Assembly: GCA_951812805.1 (NCBI GenBank)
Contig: CATOSZ010000001.1
Span: 372,001 to 436,000 of the forward strand
Direction: 5' to 3'
DNA from: an uncultured Alphaproteobacteria bacterium
Lineage (GTDB): Bacteria > Pseudomonadota > Alphaproteobacteria > GCA-2731375
Length of the DNA: 64,000 bases
Numbering within the stretch: position 1 is the stretch's first letter; the number at the start of each line of letters is the position of its first letter. Both the position numbers and the translations under genes were made by a program. The notes beneath the pieces are model-generated. The model worked only from the letters and a program-made list of their open reading frames with translations. It made no database searches and was not told where the DNA came from. Positions 53,458 through 62,635 of the stretch are shown piece by piece.

Positions 53458-55047
53458 TCAGCCGAACCACCAGCGTTCGGAGGCTTTCGTTCCATCCATG
53501 TCCCAGTTACCGGCCATGGAATCGCGATGCATGACGTTCTTGGCACTGGCGAAGACATAGTTGGCGAAGGCCGGGATCACGGTGCCGCCTTCGTCGCGTA
53601 CGATGGACTGCATTTCCACATACATCTCGCGGCGCTTGTTCTCGTCGAGCTCGGCCCGGGCCTGGATCAGCAGCTTGTTGAACTTGTCGTGGTCGAGATG
53701 CGACTCGTTCCAATCCGCGCCCTTCGCATAGGCCTGGGAGAACATCCAATCCTCGGTCGGACGACCGCCCCAGTAGACCATGCACCAGGGCTTCTTCAGC
53801 CAGACGTTGGACCAGTAGCCGTCGTTCGGCTCGCGCACGACCTCGATGTCGATGCCGGCCGGTGCCGCATGCTCCTTATAGAGGACGGCGGCGTCCACCG
53901 CGCCCGCGAAGGCGGCGTCGGCGGCCGACAGCTTGACCTTCAGGTTCGACAGGCCGGCCTTCTTCATGTGGAACTTGGCCTTGTCGATGTCGTAGGTGCG
54001 TTGCGGCAGATCGCCTGCGTGGTAACGGTTGGCCGGGCTGATCGGGTGATCGTTGCCGAGCACGCCGTGGCCGCGCAGGATCGTCTTCAACAGCGCCTCG
54101 CGGTTGAGCGACAGCTTCAGCGCCATGCGGACGTCATGATTGTCGAACGGCGCCACGTCCATGTGCATCGGCATCGTGTAGTGCAGGGTGCCGGTGACTT
54201 CCTCGATCTTGATGTTCTTGCGCCGTTTCAGCAGATGGACCGTCTTCAGGTCGACACGGTCCATCGTGTCGATCTCGCCGGTCGTGAGCGCATTGGTCCG
54301 CGCCGCCACGTCGGCGATAGTGATGATCTCGACCTCGTCGAAATTGCCGTAGCCGGACTTCCAGTAGTTCGGGTTCCGCTTGCCCTTGTAGCGCACGCCC
54401 GGCTCGAAGCTTTCGACCGTGTAGGGGCCGGTGCCCACGCCCGACTGCCAGTCGACAGTGCCGTCCGACTTCGCCGGCATGATGGCGACATGGTAGTCCG
54501 ACACGATGAAGGGGAAGTCCGCGTTGCCGCCTTCGAGCGTGAAGACGACCTTGTCCGGACCGTCGGCCTTCAGCTCCTTCACCGCGGCCAGGATCGGCTT
54601 CGCCGCCGATTTGGTCTCGCCCCGGTGGTGGTTGATGGAGGCGATAACGTCTTCGGTCGTCATCGTCTTGCCGTTGTGGAATTCGACGCCCTTGCGAAGC
54701 GTGAAGGTCCACTGCGCCGCGTCGTCCGATGCCGACCAGCTTTCCGCCAGTTCCGGCACCAGCTTGCCGCTATAGTCGACCTCGGTCAGGTGATTGCGCA
54801 GCGAATAGCCGATCTGGTTGATGCCGCCGTTGGCGAACTGGCCGGGATCGAGCGAGTCGGTGGTGCTGCCGTGCGAGGTGCCGAAGCGCCACTTGCCGCC
54901 CTTTTTCGGCGCGGCGAGCGCGGTGCCGGCCATCAGCGTCGTCGCCATGCCCGCGGTGATGCCGGCGGCGGCCGCGCGTTCCATGAATTCGCGCCGCGAG
55001 ATCCGGCCCTGTTTGGCCAAGTATTCGAGTTCCTGGATCTTAGACAT
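53458..55047 (-). CDS. Peptide/nickel ABC transporter substrate-binding protein (SBP_bac_5)
   Basis: This 529-residue periplasmic protein is of the DppA/OppA group. The N-terminus has SRREFM followed by an Ala-rich hydrophobic run, a Tat-type twin-arginine signal. FTLRKGVEFHNGKTMTTEDV is the family signature. It is the first gene of the operon binding protein, DppB, DppC, fused ATPase. Ligand unknown; peptides, nickel chelates or similar are possible. Confidence 0.92.
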   Translation of the reverse strand: MSKIQELEYLAKQGRISRREFMERAAAAGITAGMATTLMAGTALAAPKKGGKWRFGTSHGSTTDSLDPGQFANGGINQIGYSLRNHLTEVDYSGKLVPELAESWSASDDAAQWTFTLRKGVEFHNGKTMTTEDVIASINHHRGETKSAAKPILAAVKELKADGPDKVVFTLEGGNADFPFIVSDYHVAIMPAKSDGTVDWQSGVGTGPYTVESFEPGVRYKGKRNPNYWKSGYGNFDEVEIITIADVAARTNALTTGEIDTMDRVDLKTVHLLKRRKNIKIEEVTGTLHYTMPMHMDVAPFDNHDVRMALKLSLNREALLKTILRGHGVLGNDHPISPANRYHAGDLPQRTYDIDKAKFHMKKAGLSNLKVKLSAADAAFAGAVDAAVLYKEHAAPAGIDIEVVREPNDGYWSNVWLKKPWCMVYWGGRPTEDWMFSQAYAKGADWNESHLDHDKFNKLLIQARAELDENKRREMYVEMQSIVRDEGGTVIPAFANYVFASAKNVMHRDSMAGNWDMDGTKASERWWFG

Positions 55048-55203
55048 ATGTCGCTACGCCCGGCTTGTCGCCGGTACGCCTCCCTTGCTTTGTTCAACGC
55101 CCCTAGAACTTGCCGCCATGATGCGGCAGTCCGCCCGATCTGGCAAGCGTCCGCCGTTTCCGCGACATACTTCTATCGCGGGTGCGACATGATTGCCGTC
55201 GTT

Positions 55204-56357
55204 TCACCCGGCGCCCTCGTCACCAAATATCCGCCCCCGGTGCGCGCCGAGCGCGGGTGCGGGGCTTCCTGGACGTGGCCGGTCGCCGTCGAAGGTGATC
55301 GGCAATGCGGCGAGCGCCAGGGTCATGCCGGGCACCTCCTGGAGGATTCCGAGCGCCTCGGTCTGCGGATCGGCGGCCACTTCGCCCGCGTCCTGGACTG
55401 GCGCGCTCGGCACGCCGGCGTCGTCCAGACGGGCCCGCCAGTGGGCCCGGTCGCCGCCGGCGAGGACGGCGCCCATCGCCGCATTCAGTGCCGCCTTGTT
55501 CTCCGCCCGCGCCGGGCCCGTCGCGAAACGGGCATCGTCGATCCATTCCGGCGCGCCGAGCGCCTCGGCCAGGCGGGCGAACATGCGATCGTTCGGCGCC
55601 GCGATCATCAGCTGGCCGTCGGCGCAGCCATAGGCTTGATAGGGCGCGATGCCGAGGGAGCCGGAGCCCTGCGGTCCCGGCACCGTGCCGGAGACGGCGA
55701 ACTGGGCGAGGTGCAGGCTCATCCAGGAGATCGCCGTCTCGAACAGCGAGGTGTCGACGATGCCGCCCCGGCCCGTCTCCGCCCGGCGGGCGAGCGCCGC
55801 CAGGATGCCGATCGCCGACCACATGCCGGAGCCGCAATCGATGATCGAGACGCCCGCCCGGGCCGGTTCCGTGCCCGGATGGCCGGTCACGCTCATGATC
55901 CCGCCGTAGGCCTGCATCAACGCGTCGTAGCCCGGCCGCTCGGCCAGCGGGCCCCGGGCGCCGAAGGCGCGCAGCGAGCAATAGACCAGGTCCGGCTTGG
56001 CGGCGGTCAGCGCATCGGCGCCGAGGCCGAGGCGGTCCAGCACACCCGCGCGCATGTTCTGCAAGACGACGTCGACCTCGGCCATGATGAAATCGCGGAT
56101 CCGTGCCACCTCGCCCGCGTCGCGCAGATCCGCGGTCACCGACTTCTTGTCGCGGTTCAGCAGGTGGAAGACGGCGGAGGACTCGTCCACGAAAGGTGGC
56201 CCCCAGGCGCGCGCGTCGTGCCGGCGCCCGGCCGCTCGATCTTGACGACCTCGGCGCCGAGCTGGGCGAGGATCCAGCTGGCGTAAGGGCCGGCGATGTT
56301 GCCGCCGAATTCCAGCACCGTCACGCCGTCGAGCGGCCGCGCCCCTTGTCCGTCCAT
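55204..56357 (-). pseudogene. CaiB/BaiF-family CoA-transferase gene with a frameshift
   Basis: The N-terminus (from ATG 56357, with a good ribosome site) reads [19 protein letters not shown] and [10 protein letters not shown] in one frame. Near 56220 the coding continues in another frame with [20 protein letters not shown] and the rest of the protein. Adding one C after 56219 (forward) restores the family sequence GAG-DDARAW. The remainder is intact: the active-site Asp region GYDALMQAYGG and SLFETAISWM. Either a single-base deletion or a sequencing error. The full product would be about 384 residues, a class III CoA-transferase. Confidence 0.85.
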
Positions 56358-56414
56358 TTCTCCCGCCCCTCATGCTATATCCGCGTTCACGAAACGAAGC
56401 GCGAGGGTAGCACC

Positions 56415-57296
56415 ATGACCAAGACGATTTCCGCCGCCGATCCCCATCCCCGCAAACGGGTTTATGTACTCGACAGCGAAATGACCTATGTCGATGTCGG
56501 GGAGGGCAAGCCGATCGTGCTGTTGCACGGCAATCCGACCTCGTCCTACCTCTGGCGCAATATCATTTCCGAACTCGCCGGCAGCGGGCGTTGCCTGGCG
56601 CCGGACCTGATCGGCATGGGCGACAGCGGCAAGTCGGCCGAGGGCCGCTACACCTTCGCCGAGCACACCCGTTATCTGGACGCCTGGTTCGAAGCGATGG
56701 GTCTCGAGCGGGACATCACCCTGGTGATCCATGATTGGGGCAGCGCGCTCGGCTTCCACCGCGCCTTCCGCTTTCCCGACAGCGTTCGGGGCATCGCCTA
56801 TATGGAAGCGATCGTCTGTCCGTTGACCTGGGAGGACTTTCCCGAGCCGGGGAAGAAGATCTTCGAGGCCATGCGCTCACCCGCCGGCGAGGAGATGGTG
56901 TTGGAGAAGAACGTCTTCGTCGAACGCATCCTGCCGGCAAGCGTGCTACGCGGCCTGGGCGAGGCGGAGATGGCGGTCTATCGCAAGCCTTATCTCGAAG
57001 CCGGTGAAATCCGCCGGCCGACGCTGACCTGGCCCCGCCAGATCCCGATTTCGGGTGAGCCGGCGGACGTCGTCGAACTCGTCGCCGCCTATTCCGCCTG
57101 GCTCGCCGCCGGCGGGCCGGCGAAGCTGTTCATCAATGCCGATCCGGGCAGCATCCTGATCGGCCCGCAGCGCGAGTTCTGTCGAGCCTGGCCGAACCAG
57201 CGCGAGGTCACGGTCAAGGGCAGCCACTTCGTGCAGGAAGACTCACCGCACGAGATCGGCGCCGCGATCCGCGACTTCGTCGAAGGACTGGACTGA
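56415..57296 (+). CDS. Haloalkane dehalogenase
   Basis: This 293-residue alpha/beta hydrolase breaks carbon-halogen bonds by water. The HLD-II catalytic residues are present: nucleophile Asp107 with halide-binding Trp108 in HDWG, Asn40 in LHGNPTSSYLWRN, Glu131 and His271 in GSHFVQED. The length matches DhaA/LinB types. It starts a tight five-gene run on the plus strand. The ATG at 56415 is preceded by GCGAGGG. Confidence 0.9.
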   Translation: MTKTISAADPHPRKRVYVLDSEMTYVDVGEGKPIVLLHGNPTSSYLWRNIISELAGSGRCLAPDLIGMGDSGKSAEGRYTFAEHTRYLDAWFEAMGLERDITLVIHDWGSALGFHRAFRFPDSVRGIAYMEAIVCPLTWEDFPEPGKKIFEAMRSPAGEEMVLEKNVFVERILPASVLRGLGEAEMAVYRKPYLEAGEIRRPTLTWPRQIPISGEPADVVELVAAYSAWLAAGGPAKLFINADPGSILIGPQREFCRAWPNQREVTVKGSHFVQEDSPHEIGAAIRDFVEGLD

Positions 57297-57304
57297 AGCC
57301 GGCG

Positions 57305-58138
57305 ATGGCGTACGAAAAGCCCGCGCACTGGGCCGAGCCGCGCAACAAGCTGTTTCCCCACCAGGTCGGCTTCACTTGCCCGCCGCACGACTTCGATGCC
57401 GCGCCGAGCGACTTCCTGCGCATGGCGCCGGAGACGGTGGGCGTGCATGGCCGGATGCTGCATGTTCCGGACTACCGCCATCAGCTCAGCCAGCGCCGCG
57501 ACAACTTCGCCCTGCTGGAGGAATTCGTCGAGTGCATGGCCAATAACGGGGTGGACGTTTGCGGCCAGGTCGGCTCCAACTGGGTGCACGCCAGTGGTCT
57601 GGGGGTCGACGGCATCCGCGACTATTGCGCCCGGCTTTCGGAAACCTACGAGACGCCCTTCCACATGGCCGGCTTCGCCATGGTCGAGGCGTTGCGTGCG
57701 CTGAACGTCGAGAAGGTCGCGCTCAACGCGGTCTATCATTGGCCGGACTGGTGGCGGGGAACCGCGGACTTCCTGCGCGAGGCCGGGTTCGACGTGCTCT
57801 GGGCCGGCAACTTCGTGGACCAGGGCTGGTTCGCCAACCAGGCGGAGGTGAACGCCCAGATCTGGTGTTTCGACGGCGACCTGGCGGCCAAGTCCTTCCA
57901 GTATGTCGCCGAGCAGGCGCCGGGGGCGGAGGCCTATCTCGCCGCCGGCATGTGCAACTTCCGCCGCCCGGGCGACGGCCTGGCGCAACGGTTCTGCAGC
58001 CTCGAGGTCGGGCTCGAGGCCATGCTCGGCAAGCCGCTGGTGACGCACGACAACGCGCTCTATTGGCGGCTGTTCAAGACCCTCGGCCTGGCGCCGGTGC
58101 GCGAGCAAGGTCGATTGCTCTCCTCGCTTCGGACCTGA
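57305..58138 (+). CDS. Asp/Glu racemase-superfamily protein (maleate isomerase/arylmalonate decarboxylase-like)
   Basis: This 277-residue protein has the fold of maleate cis-trans isomerase and arylmalonate decarboxylase, with candidate catalytic cysteines Cys86 (VCGQVGSNW) and Cys217 (GMCNFR). Family members isomerise, racemise or decarboxylate a small diacid. Starts eight bases after the dehalogenase stop. The exact reaction is not known. Confidence 0.7.
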   Translation: MAYEKPAHWAEPRNKLFPHQVGFTCPPHDFDAAPSDFLRMAPETVGVHGRMLHVPDYRHQLSQRRDNFALLEEFVECMANNGVDVCGQVGSNWVHASGLGVDGIRDYCARLSETYETPFHMAGFAMVEALRALNVEKVALNAVYHWPDWWRGTADFLREAGFDVLWAGNFVDQGWFANQAEVNAQIWCFDGDLAAKSFQYVAEQAPGAEAYLAAGMCNFRRPGDGLAQRFCSLEVGLEAMLGKPLVTHDNALYWRLFKTLGLAPVREQGRLLSSLRT

Positions 58139-58146
58139 GCCGGCCG

Positions 58147-58884
58147 ATGCCCCGCATCGTCGCGCTCTGGGCCGTGCCGCGTTCCACCTCGACCGCCTTC
58201 GAGTGGATGATGCGCCAACGTGGCGACATCGACTGCCTGCACGAGCCCTTCGGCGAAGCCTGGTATCAGGGCGAGGCGCCGCTCTGGCCCCGTGCCACGG
58301 CCGACAGCGTCCGCACGCCCGGCCTGACGCTGGCAGGCGTCCGCGCCGACCTCGAAGCGCGGGCGGCGGCCGGGCCGCTCTTCATCAAGGATTTTCCCCA
58401 TTTCATCGACCATATGTGGGATGCGGCGCTGTTCGACCTCTTCACCCATTCCTTCCTCATTCGCGATCCGGCCAAGACGCTCACCTTGATGCACGACAAA
58501 TGGCCCGAGTTTCATGCCAAGGAGGTCGGCTTTCCCGAGCAGCGCGCCCTCTTCGACCGGGTCGTGGCGGCGACGGGGCGAATTCCGCCGGTGATCGACA
58601 GCGACGACCTGCTGGCACGGCCGGTCGAGATCGTCCGCGCGTGGTGCGCCGCGGTCGGCTTGCCGTTCATCGAGGCGGCGCTTTCCTGGACGCCCGGCGC
58701 GCGGGACGAGGTGAGCTGGTGGGACGGCGGATCGTTCCACGCGAACCTGCGAAACTCCGATGGCTTGAAGCCGCAGGATCGCACGGCCTACGTCGACATC
58801 GAGGCAGCACCCGCCTGGATGCGCTGCCTGCACGACGAGATGCTGCCGCACTACAGCCATCTTCACCGCCACCGACTGGCCTGA
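58147..58884 (+). CDS. Sulfotransferase-like family protein
   Basis: This 245-residue protein starts with WAVPRSTSTAFEWMMRQR, a PAPS-type phosphate loop, and has LHEPFGEAWY and FIKDFPHFIDHMWD. These fit the bacterial sulfotransferase-like P-loop family. It would transfer a sulfuryl group, though many members are uncharacterised. The gap to the previous gene is eight bases and to the next one base. Confidence 0.7.
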   Translation: MPRIVALWAVPRSTSTAFEWMMRQRGDIDCLHEPFGEAWYQGEAPLWPRATADSVRTPGLTLAGVRADLEARAAAGPLFIKDFPHFIDHMWDAALFDLFTHSFLIRDPAKTLTLMHDKWPEFHAKEVGFPEQRALFDRVVAATGRIPPVIDSDDLLARPVEIVRAWCAAVGLPFIEAALSWTPGARDEVSWWDGGSFHANLRNSDGLKPQDRTAYVDIEAAPAWMRCLHDEMLPHYSHLHRHRLA

Positions 58885-58885
58885 G

Positions 58886-60121
58886 ATGACGGCCGAGGCG
58901 CGCCTGAACCGTATCGTCGAGGACGGTCTCTGCATCGGCTGCGGCCTCTGCGAGGCGATCGCCGGCCCGGACCGGGTGCGCATGGCCCGCGCGGCGAACG
59001 GCGAGTTGCGGCCCGAGGCGCGGGAACCACTCGGCGACGAAATCGTCGCTTCCATCTATGCGAGTTGTCCCGGCACCCACGTCAGCGGCCTGCCGCCCGC
59101 GCTCGCCCGCACTGCACCGCATAACGATCTCGTCTGGGGACCCCATCACCGGTTGGTCCTCGCCTGGGCCGGCGACGATGAGGTCCGCCATCGAGGCTCG
59201 ACCGGTGGTGTGCTGACCGCGCTCGGCCAGTATCTGCTGCGCAGCGGTCGCGTCGCCTTTCTGTTGCAGGTGAAGGCGGGGGGTGCCGCGCCCTCGCACG
59301 GCGTCGCGACCTTCTCCGGCACGGAGGCCGACGTGCTGGCGGCGGCCGGCTCGCGCTATGGCCCGGCGGCCCCGCTCGCCGCGTTGGAGACGGCGCTCGC
59401 CCGCGGTGAGCCGTTCGCCCTCATCGCCAAGCCCTGCGATCTGTCCGCCGTGCGCGCCCGCGCCCGCGAGGATGCGCGCATCGATGCGCTGGTCCGCTAT
59501 TGGCTGACGCCCGTGTGCGGGGGCTATATGCCCGACGCCTCGTTGACGGCGGTGCTGGCGCGGCACGGCATCGCGCGTGCCGACGTCGCCGCGCTTCGCT
59601 ACCGGGGGTTCGGCTGTCCCGGGCCGACGTCGATCAGGCTTGCCGACGGCACGGTGCGCGAACTCGACTATCTCGACTTCTGGGGCGAGGACGAGGCCAG
59701 CTGGTCGTTGCCCTTCCGCTGCAAGATCTGTCCCGACGGCAACGGTGAAGCGGCCGACATCGCCGCCGCGGACAGCTGGCCGGGCGGCGCGCCGTCGCGC
59801 GAGGCGGCACCGGGCGATCCCGGCACCAACGCACTGATCGTACGCACCGCTGCCGGCCTCGAACTCGTCGAGGCGGCGGCGCGCGACGGCGCCCTGGTGC
59901 TCGGCGACGAGGTCGACGTCGCCTTCATGAGCGCGGTGCAGCCGCACCAGGTGAAGAAGAAATACGCAGCCCTCGCCCGTTTTCAGGGTCTCGTGGAGGC
60001 CGGCCGCCTGGCGCCCGAAACCCGCGACCTGCGTCTCGACGCCCTGGCCGCGGCGAATGGTGAAGACGCCAATCGGCGGGAGCGCGAGGGCGCGCGGCGG
60101 CGGGCGGCACGGCGCACGTGA
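58886..60121 (+). CDS. FrhB/FpoF-family iron-sulfur flavoprotein (coenzyme F420 hydrogenase beta subunit-like)
   Basis: This 411-residue protein has an N-terminal [4Fe-4S] site (CIGCGLCEAI, with a fourth Cys at YASCPG) and a central FrhB region including RGSTGGVLTALG, KPCDLSAVRAR and RCKICPDG. Relatives handle electrons between FeS, flavin and sometimes F420; the name does not prove F420 use. The C-terminus is very basic (Arg/Ala-rich). Its TGA overlaps the transporter ATG by one base. Confidence 0.85.
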   Translation: MTAEARLNRIVEDGLCIGCGLCEAIAGPDRVRMARAANGELRPEAREPLGDEIVASIYASCPGTHVSGLPPALARTAPHNDLVWGPHHRLVLAWAGDDEVRHRGSTGGVLTALGQYLLRSGRVAFLLQVKAGGAAPSHGVATFSGTEADVLAAAGSRYGPAAPLAALETALARGEPFALIAKPCDLSAVRARAREDARIDALVRYWLTPVCGGYMPDASLTAVLARHGIARADVAALRYRGFGCPGPTSIRLADGTVRELDYLDFWGEDEASWSLPFRCKICPDGNGEAADIAAADSWPGGAPSREAAPGDPGTNALIVRTAAGLELVEAAARDGALVLGDEVDVAFMSAVQPHQVKKKYAALARFQGLVEAGRLAPETRDLRLDALAAANGEDANRREREGARRRAARRT

Positions 60122-61098
60122 TGGGCCCGCTCGCCTGGCTCGGCCGCCAGCGTTCACGCGCCGTCGCCGGAATGGTGCTGCTGGCCCTGGCCTTGCCGCC
60201 GCTCGGCCAGGTGTTACGCCCCTACGTCACCGAGGCGGTGATCGTGCTGCTGGCGATCAGCTTCATGCGGGTCGACCTCGGCGCCTTCGCGCGGCATCTG
60301 CGCCGCCCCGCCCTCGTCCTGGCCGCCACCGGTTGGAGCCTGCTGGCGGTGCCGGGCATCGTCGCCGCGATCGGTCTCGCGACTGGCGCCGATACGGCGC
60401 TGCCGGGGCTGTTTCTGGCGCTGATGCTGCAGGCCGCGACGTCGCCGATGATGGCGGCGCCCGCCTTCGCCGCGCTGCTGGGCCTGGACGCGGCCCTGGT
60501 CCTGGCGGTGCTGCTGATCGCCAGTATCGCGACCCCGCTGACGGCACCCCTCGTCGTTGCCGTCCTGGGATTGCCGCTGTCGCTATCGCCGCTCGATCTC
60601 GGGGTGAAGCTGCTGGCGATCTTCGCCGGCTCCGCCGCTATTGGCCTGGCGGCCCGCCGATTGCTGGGACCCGGGCGGCTGGCGCGCTTCGAGGACGAGA
60701 TCGACGGCGTCAATATCATCACGCTCTTCGTCTTCATCTCCGCCGTCGTCGGCGACGTCGGCGTGCGATTCGTCGGCGAGCCGCTGTTGATGTCGGGTCT
60801 GGTCGCGCTCGCCTTCGCGGTGTTCGCCGGGCTCGCGCTCGCGACCTATCTGCTGTTTCTGAAGGCGGGCGCCGGGACCGCCTTTGCGCTCGCCATCGTC
60901 GTCGCGCTGAAGAACATCGGCCTGATGCTGGCGGCGACCGGCGGTGCGGTGCCGGAACTCGCCTGGCTCTACTTCGCGGTCAGCCAGTTCCCGATTTATC
61001 TGGCACCGTTGCTGTTGCAGCCGCTCGCCCGGCGGATTACCGTCGCGGCAGCGGCACCGAAAGATAGACCCCGAGCTCCCGACCAAAATCGCAGCTGA
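60121..61098 (+). CDS. Bile acid:sodium symporter (BASS)-family transporter
   Basis: This 325-residue membrane protein has about ten helices and follows the BASS pattern, with the TSPMMAAPAFAALLG segment and KNIGLMLAATGG near the C-terminus for sodium and substrate. It is the last gene of the dehalogenase run and may import or export the pathway substrate. The 3' end overlaps the convergent ureidoglycolate-lyase-like gene by 62 bases. Confidence 0.75.
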   Translation: MGPLAWLGRQRSRAVAGMVLLALALPPLGQVLRPYVTEAVIVLLAISFMRVDLGAFARHLRRPALVLAATGWSLLAVPGIVAAIGLATGADTALPGLFLALMLQAATSPMMAAPAFAALLGLDAALVLAVLLIASIATPLTAPLVVAVLGLPLSLSPLDLGVKLLAIFAGSAAIGLAARRLLGPGRLARFEDEIDGVNIITLFVFISAVVGDVGVRFVGEPLLMSGLVALAFAVFAGLALATYLLFLKAGAGTAFALAIVVALKNIGLMLAATGGAVPELAWLYFAVSQFPIYLAPLLLQPLARRITVAAAAPKDRPRAPDQNRS

Positions 61099-61699
61099 CG
61101 CGGGCGTGCACGGCGCCCTGGCGGTCGAGGAAGCGTTGTTCGTCGGCGATCGGAAAAATGCCCTCGTGCCAGACGTTGGGATGGATATAGAGCCCCCTGG
61201 TGCCGTCCAAATGAAAGGCGACGACCTTGTCGGGCGTGATGTCGTCGCCCGGCAAGGCGGCGGGAAAGACGAAGGGGTGCCCGTCGAGCGGAAAGAACAG
61301 CTGGCCACCGTCGGGATGGTAGTTCAGGTGCCAGAGGCGCACCGCGTCCCGGGCGACGCTCGCGGTCTCGGTCCCGGCCTGGCTGGGGTCTTCGGTCGAC
61401 CAGCCGAGCACGTAATGGCCGCCGACCGCCTCGTTCCGGCCATAGAGCACGTCGCCCCGCCAGAACCCGGTGAACAGGCCTTCGACATGACCGGCCTCGT
61501 CGCCGGTATCCTCATCGACCGGTCGCCAGCCCTGCGCGGGCCAACGGACGATTTCGATCTCGAAGCCCTCCGCCCGGTCGACCAGGCAGCCATAGCCGTC
61601 CAGGGTTTCCGCACTCGCCTCGATCAGCGGAACCTCGTGCAACGGCAAGCGAGGCTTGTCCGCCGTGTCGAAGATATAGGTGGGGGCGTTGGTGGTCAT
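61037..61699 (-). CDS. Ureidoglycolate lyase (AllA)-family protein
   Basis: This 220-residue protein has the C-terminal core of the AllA cupin family, with LYIHPNVWHEGIFPI and VHARVSCDFGRELGVYLSVPL-type ending. AllA releases urea from ureidoglycolate in purine breakdown and is usually 160-170 residues, so this one has a longer N-terminal part. No other allantoin genes are close, and the long convergent overlap with the transporter gene is unusual. Name kept tentative. Confidence 0.7.
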   Translation of the reverse strand: MTTNAPTYIFDTADKPRLPLHEVPLIEASAETLDGYGCLVDRAEGFEIEIVRWPAQGWRPVDEDTGDEAGHVEGLFTGFWRGDVLYGRNEAVGGHYVLGWSTEDPSQAGTETASVARDAVRLWHLNYHPDGGQLFFPLDGHPFVFPAALPGDDITPDKVVAFHLDGTRGLYIHPNVWHEGIFPIADEQRFLDRQGAVHARVSCDFGRELGVYLSVPLPRR

Positions 61700-61724
61700 G
61701 CGGCGCTCGCCACGAGCCCGGGCA

Positions 61725-62504
61725 TCAGCTTTCGATGGCGAGGCTCATCTCGCCGATGCCGGCGAAGTGGGCGGTAATCTGCTGGCCCGGGCCGCCGGGA
61801 ACCGGCTGGCAGGCGGTGCCGGTGGTGATCAGGTCGCCAGCCTTCAGGCCGAGACCGCGGGCGGAGAGGAAGTTCGCTGTCCAGACCAGTACCCATTTCG
61901 GATCGCAGCGCGCGTCGCCGGAAAGGGACGGGCCCGCCGGCTCGCCGTTTACCGTCAGGCTCGAGTCGATGCCGGTGGTGTCGCGGTTGCGCCAGTCGGG
62001 AACGGAGGGGCCGGCGATATAGGCGCCGGTCGCCGCATTGTCGGCGGTCAGCAGGGGAAGCGGTATCGGCAGGGGGGCATCGTAGCGATTGTCGGCGACC
62101 TCGACACCGACCACCATGTCGGCGACCGCGTCGAGGACCTCCGCCTCGCCGTAGGCCGAGGCCCGTGGCGGCAGGTCGGCGGCCATCCGGTAGGCGTACT
62201 CCGCCTCCAAGATGCAGTTGCGGAAGGCGTCGCGGGGAAAACGGGTGCCCGGCTCGAACAGCGTGTGGCGGAACAGGCGCCCGCACATCGGGTCGTCGAT
62301 GCCCGCACCGGCCATCGCCGCCTTCGACGAGGCACCGACCTTCCAGCCCGCCACCTCGTGGCCGAGCCGGCCGACGAGCGCGTCCTGAATCCGCAGCCCC
62401 TCGGCCATGTCGGCTGCCGGCACCTTGTCCGGCGCGACGCCCGCGCCGCCCTGCCAGGCCGCCTGTAGTGCCGCTGCCGCCCGTTCGATCGCCTCGTCGC
62501 CCAT
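61725..62504 (-). CDS. 2-keto-4-pentenoate hydratase/MhpD-type enzyme
   Basis: This 259-residue enzyme of the fumarylacetoacetase-like fold adds water to 2-hydroxypentadienoate-like substrates in aromatic meta-cleavage, or decarboxylates related acids. Metal residues lie in ILEAEYAYRM (ExE) and VGVEVADNRY, and KVGASSK near residue 55 is the conserved Lys region. Co-directional with the AllA-like gene 25 bases downstream. Confidence 0.82.
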   Translation of the reverse strand: MGDEAIERAAAALQAAWQGGAGVAPDKVPAADMAEGLRIQDALVGRLGHEVAGWKVGASSKAAMAGAGIDDPMCGRLFRHTLFEPGTRFPRDAFRNCILEAEYAYRMAADLPPRASAYGEAEVLDAVADMVVGVEVADNRYDAPLPIPLPLLTADNAATGAYIAGPSVPDWRNRDTTGIDSSLTVNGEPAGPSLSGDARCDPKWVLVWTANFLSARGLGLKAGDLITTGTACQPVPGGPGQQITAHFAGIGEMSLAIES

Positions 62505-62635
62505 GCGTCCATCCTCCCGCGTTTCGTCAGTGGTGGGAGAGGCTATACGGCGCGCCGCGCAAAGGGAATGGCGGGTGGCAATCGCACCGGCCTCGGGCCA
62601 TTATCCGTGCCGTGAAGCGGGGGCGACGGAACGGA

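Noticed and set aside
53287-56286. 999-codon plus-strand frame over the binding-protein and CoA-transferase genes
   Set aside because: It crosses two convincing minus-strand genes and their intergenic gap and has no domain; long open antisense frames are expected at this GC content.
58886-60121. Evidence for coenzyme F420 metabolism
   Set aside because: The FrhB family name alone does not show F420 use, and no F420 biosynthesis gene is in the window.
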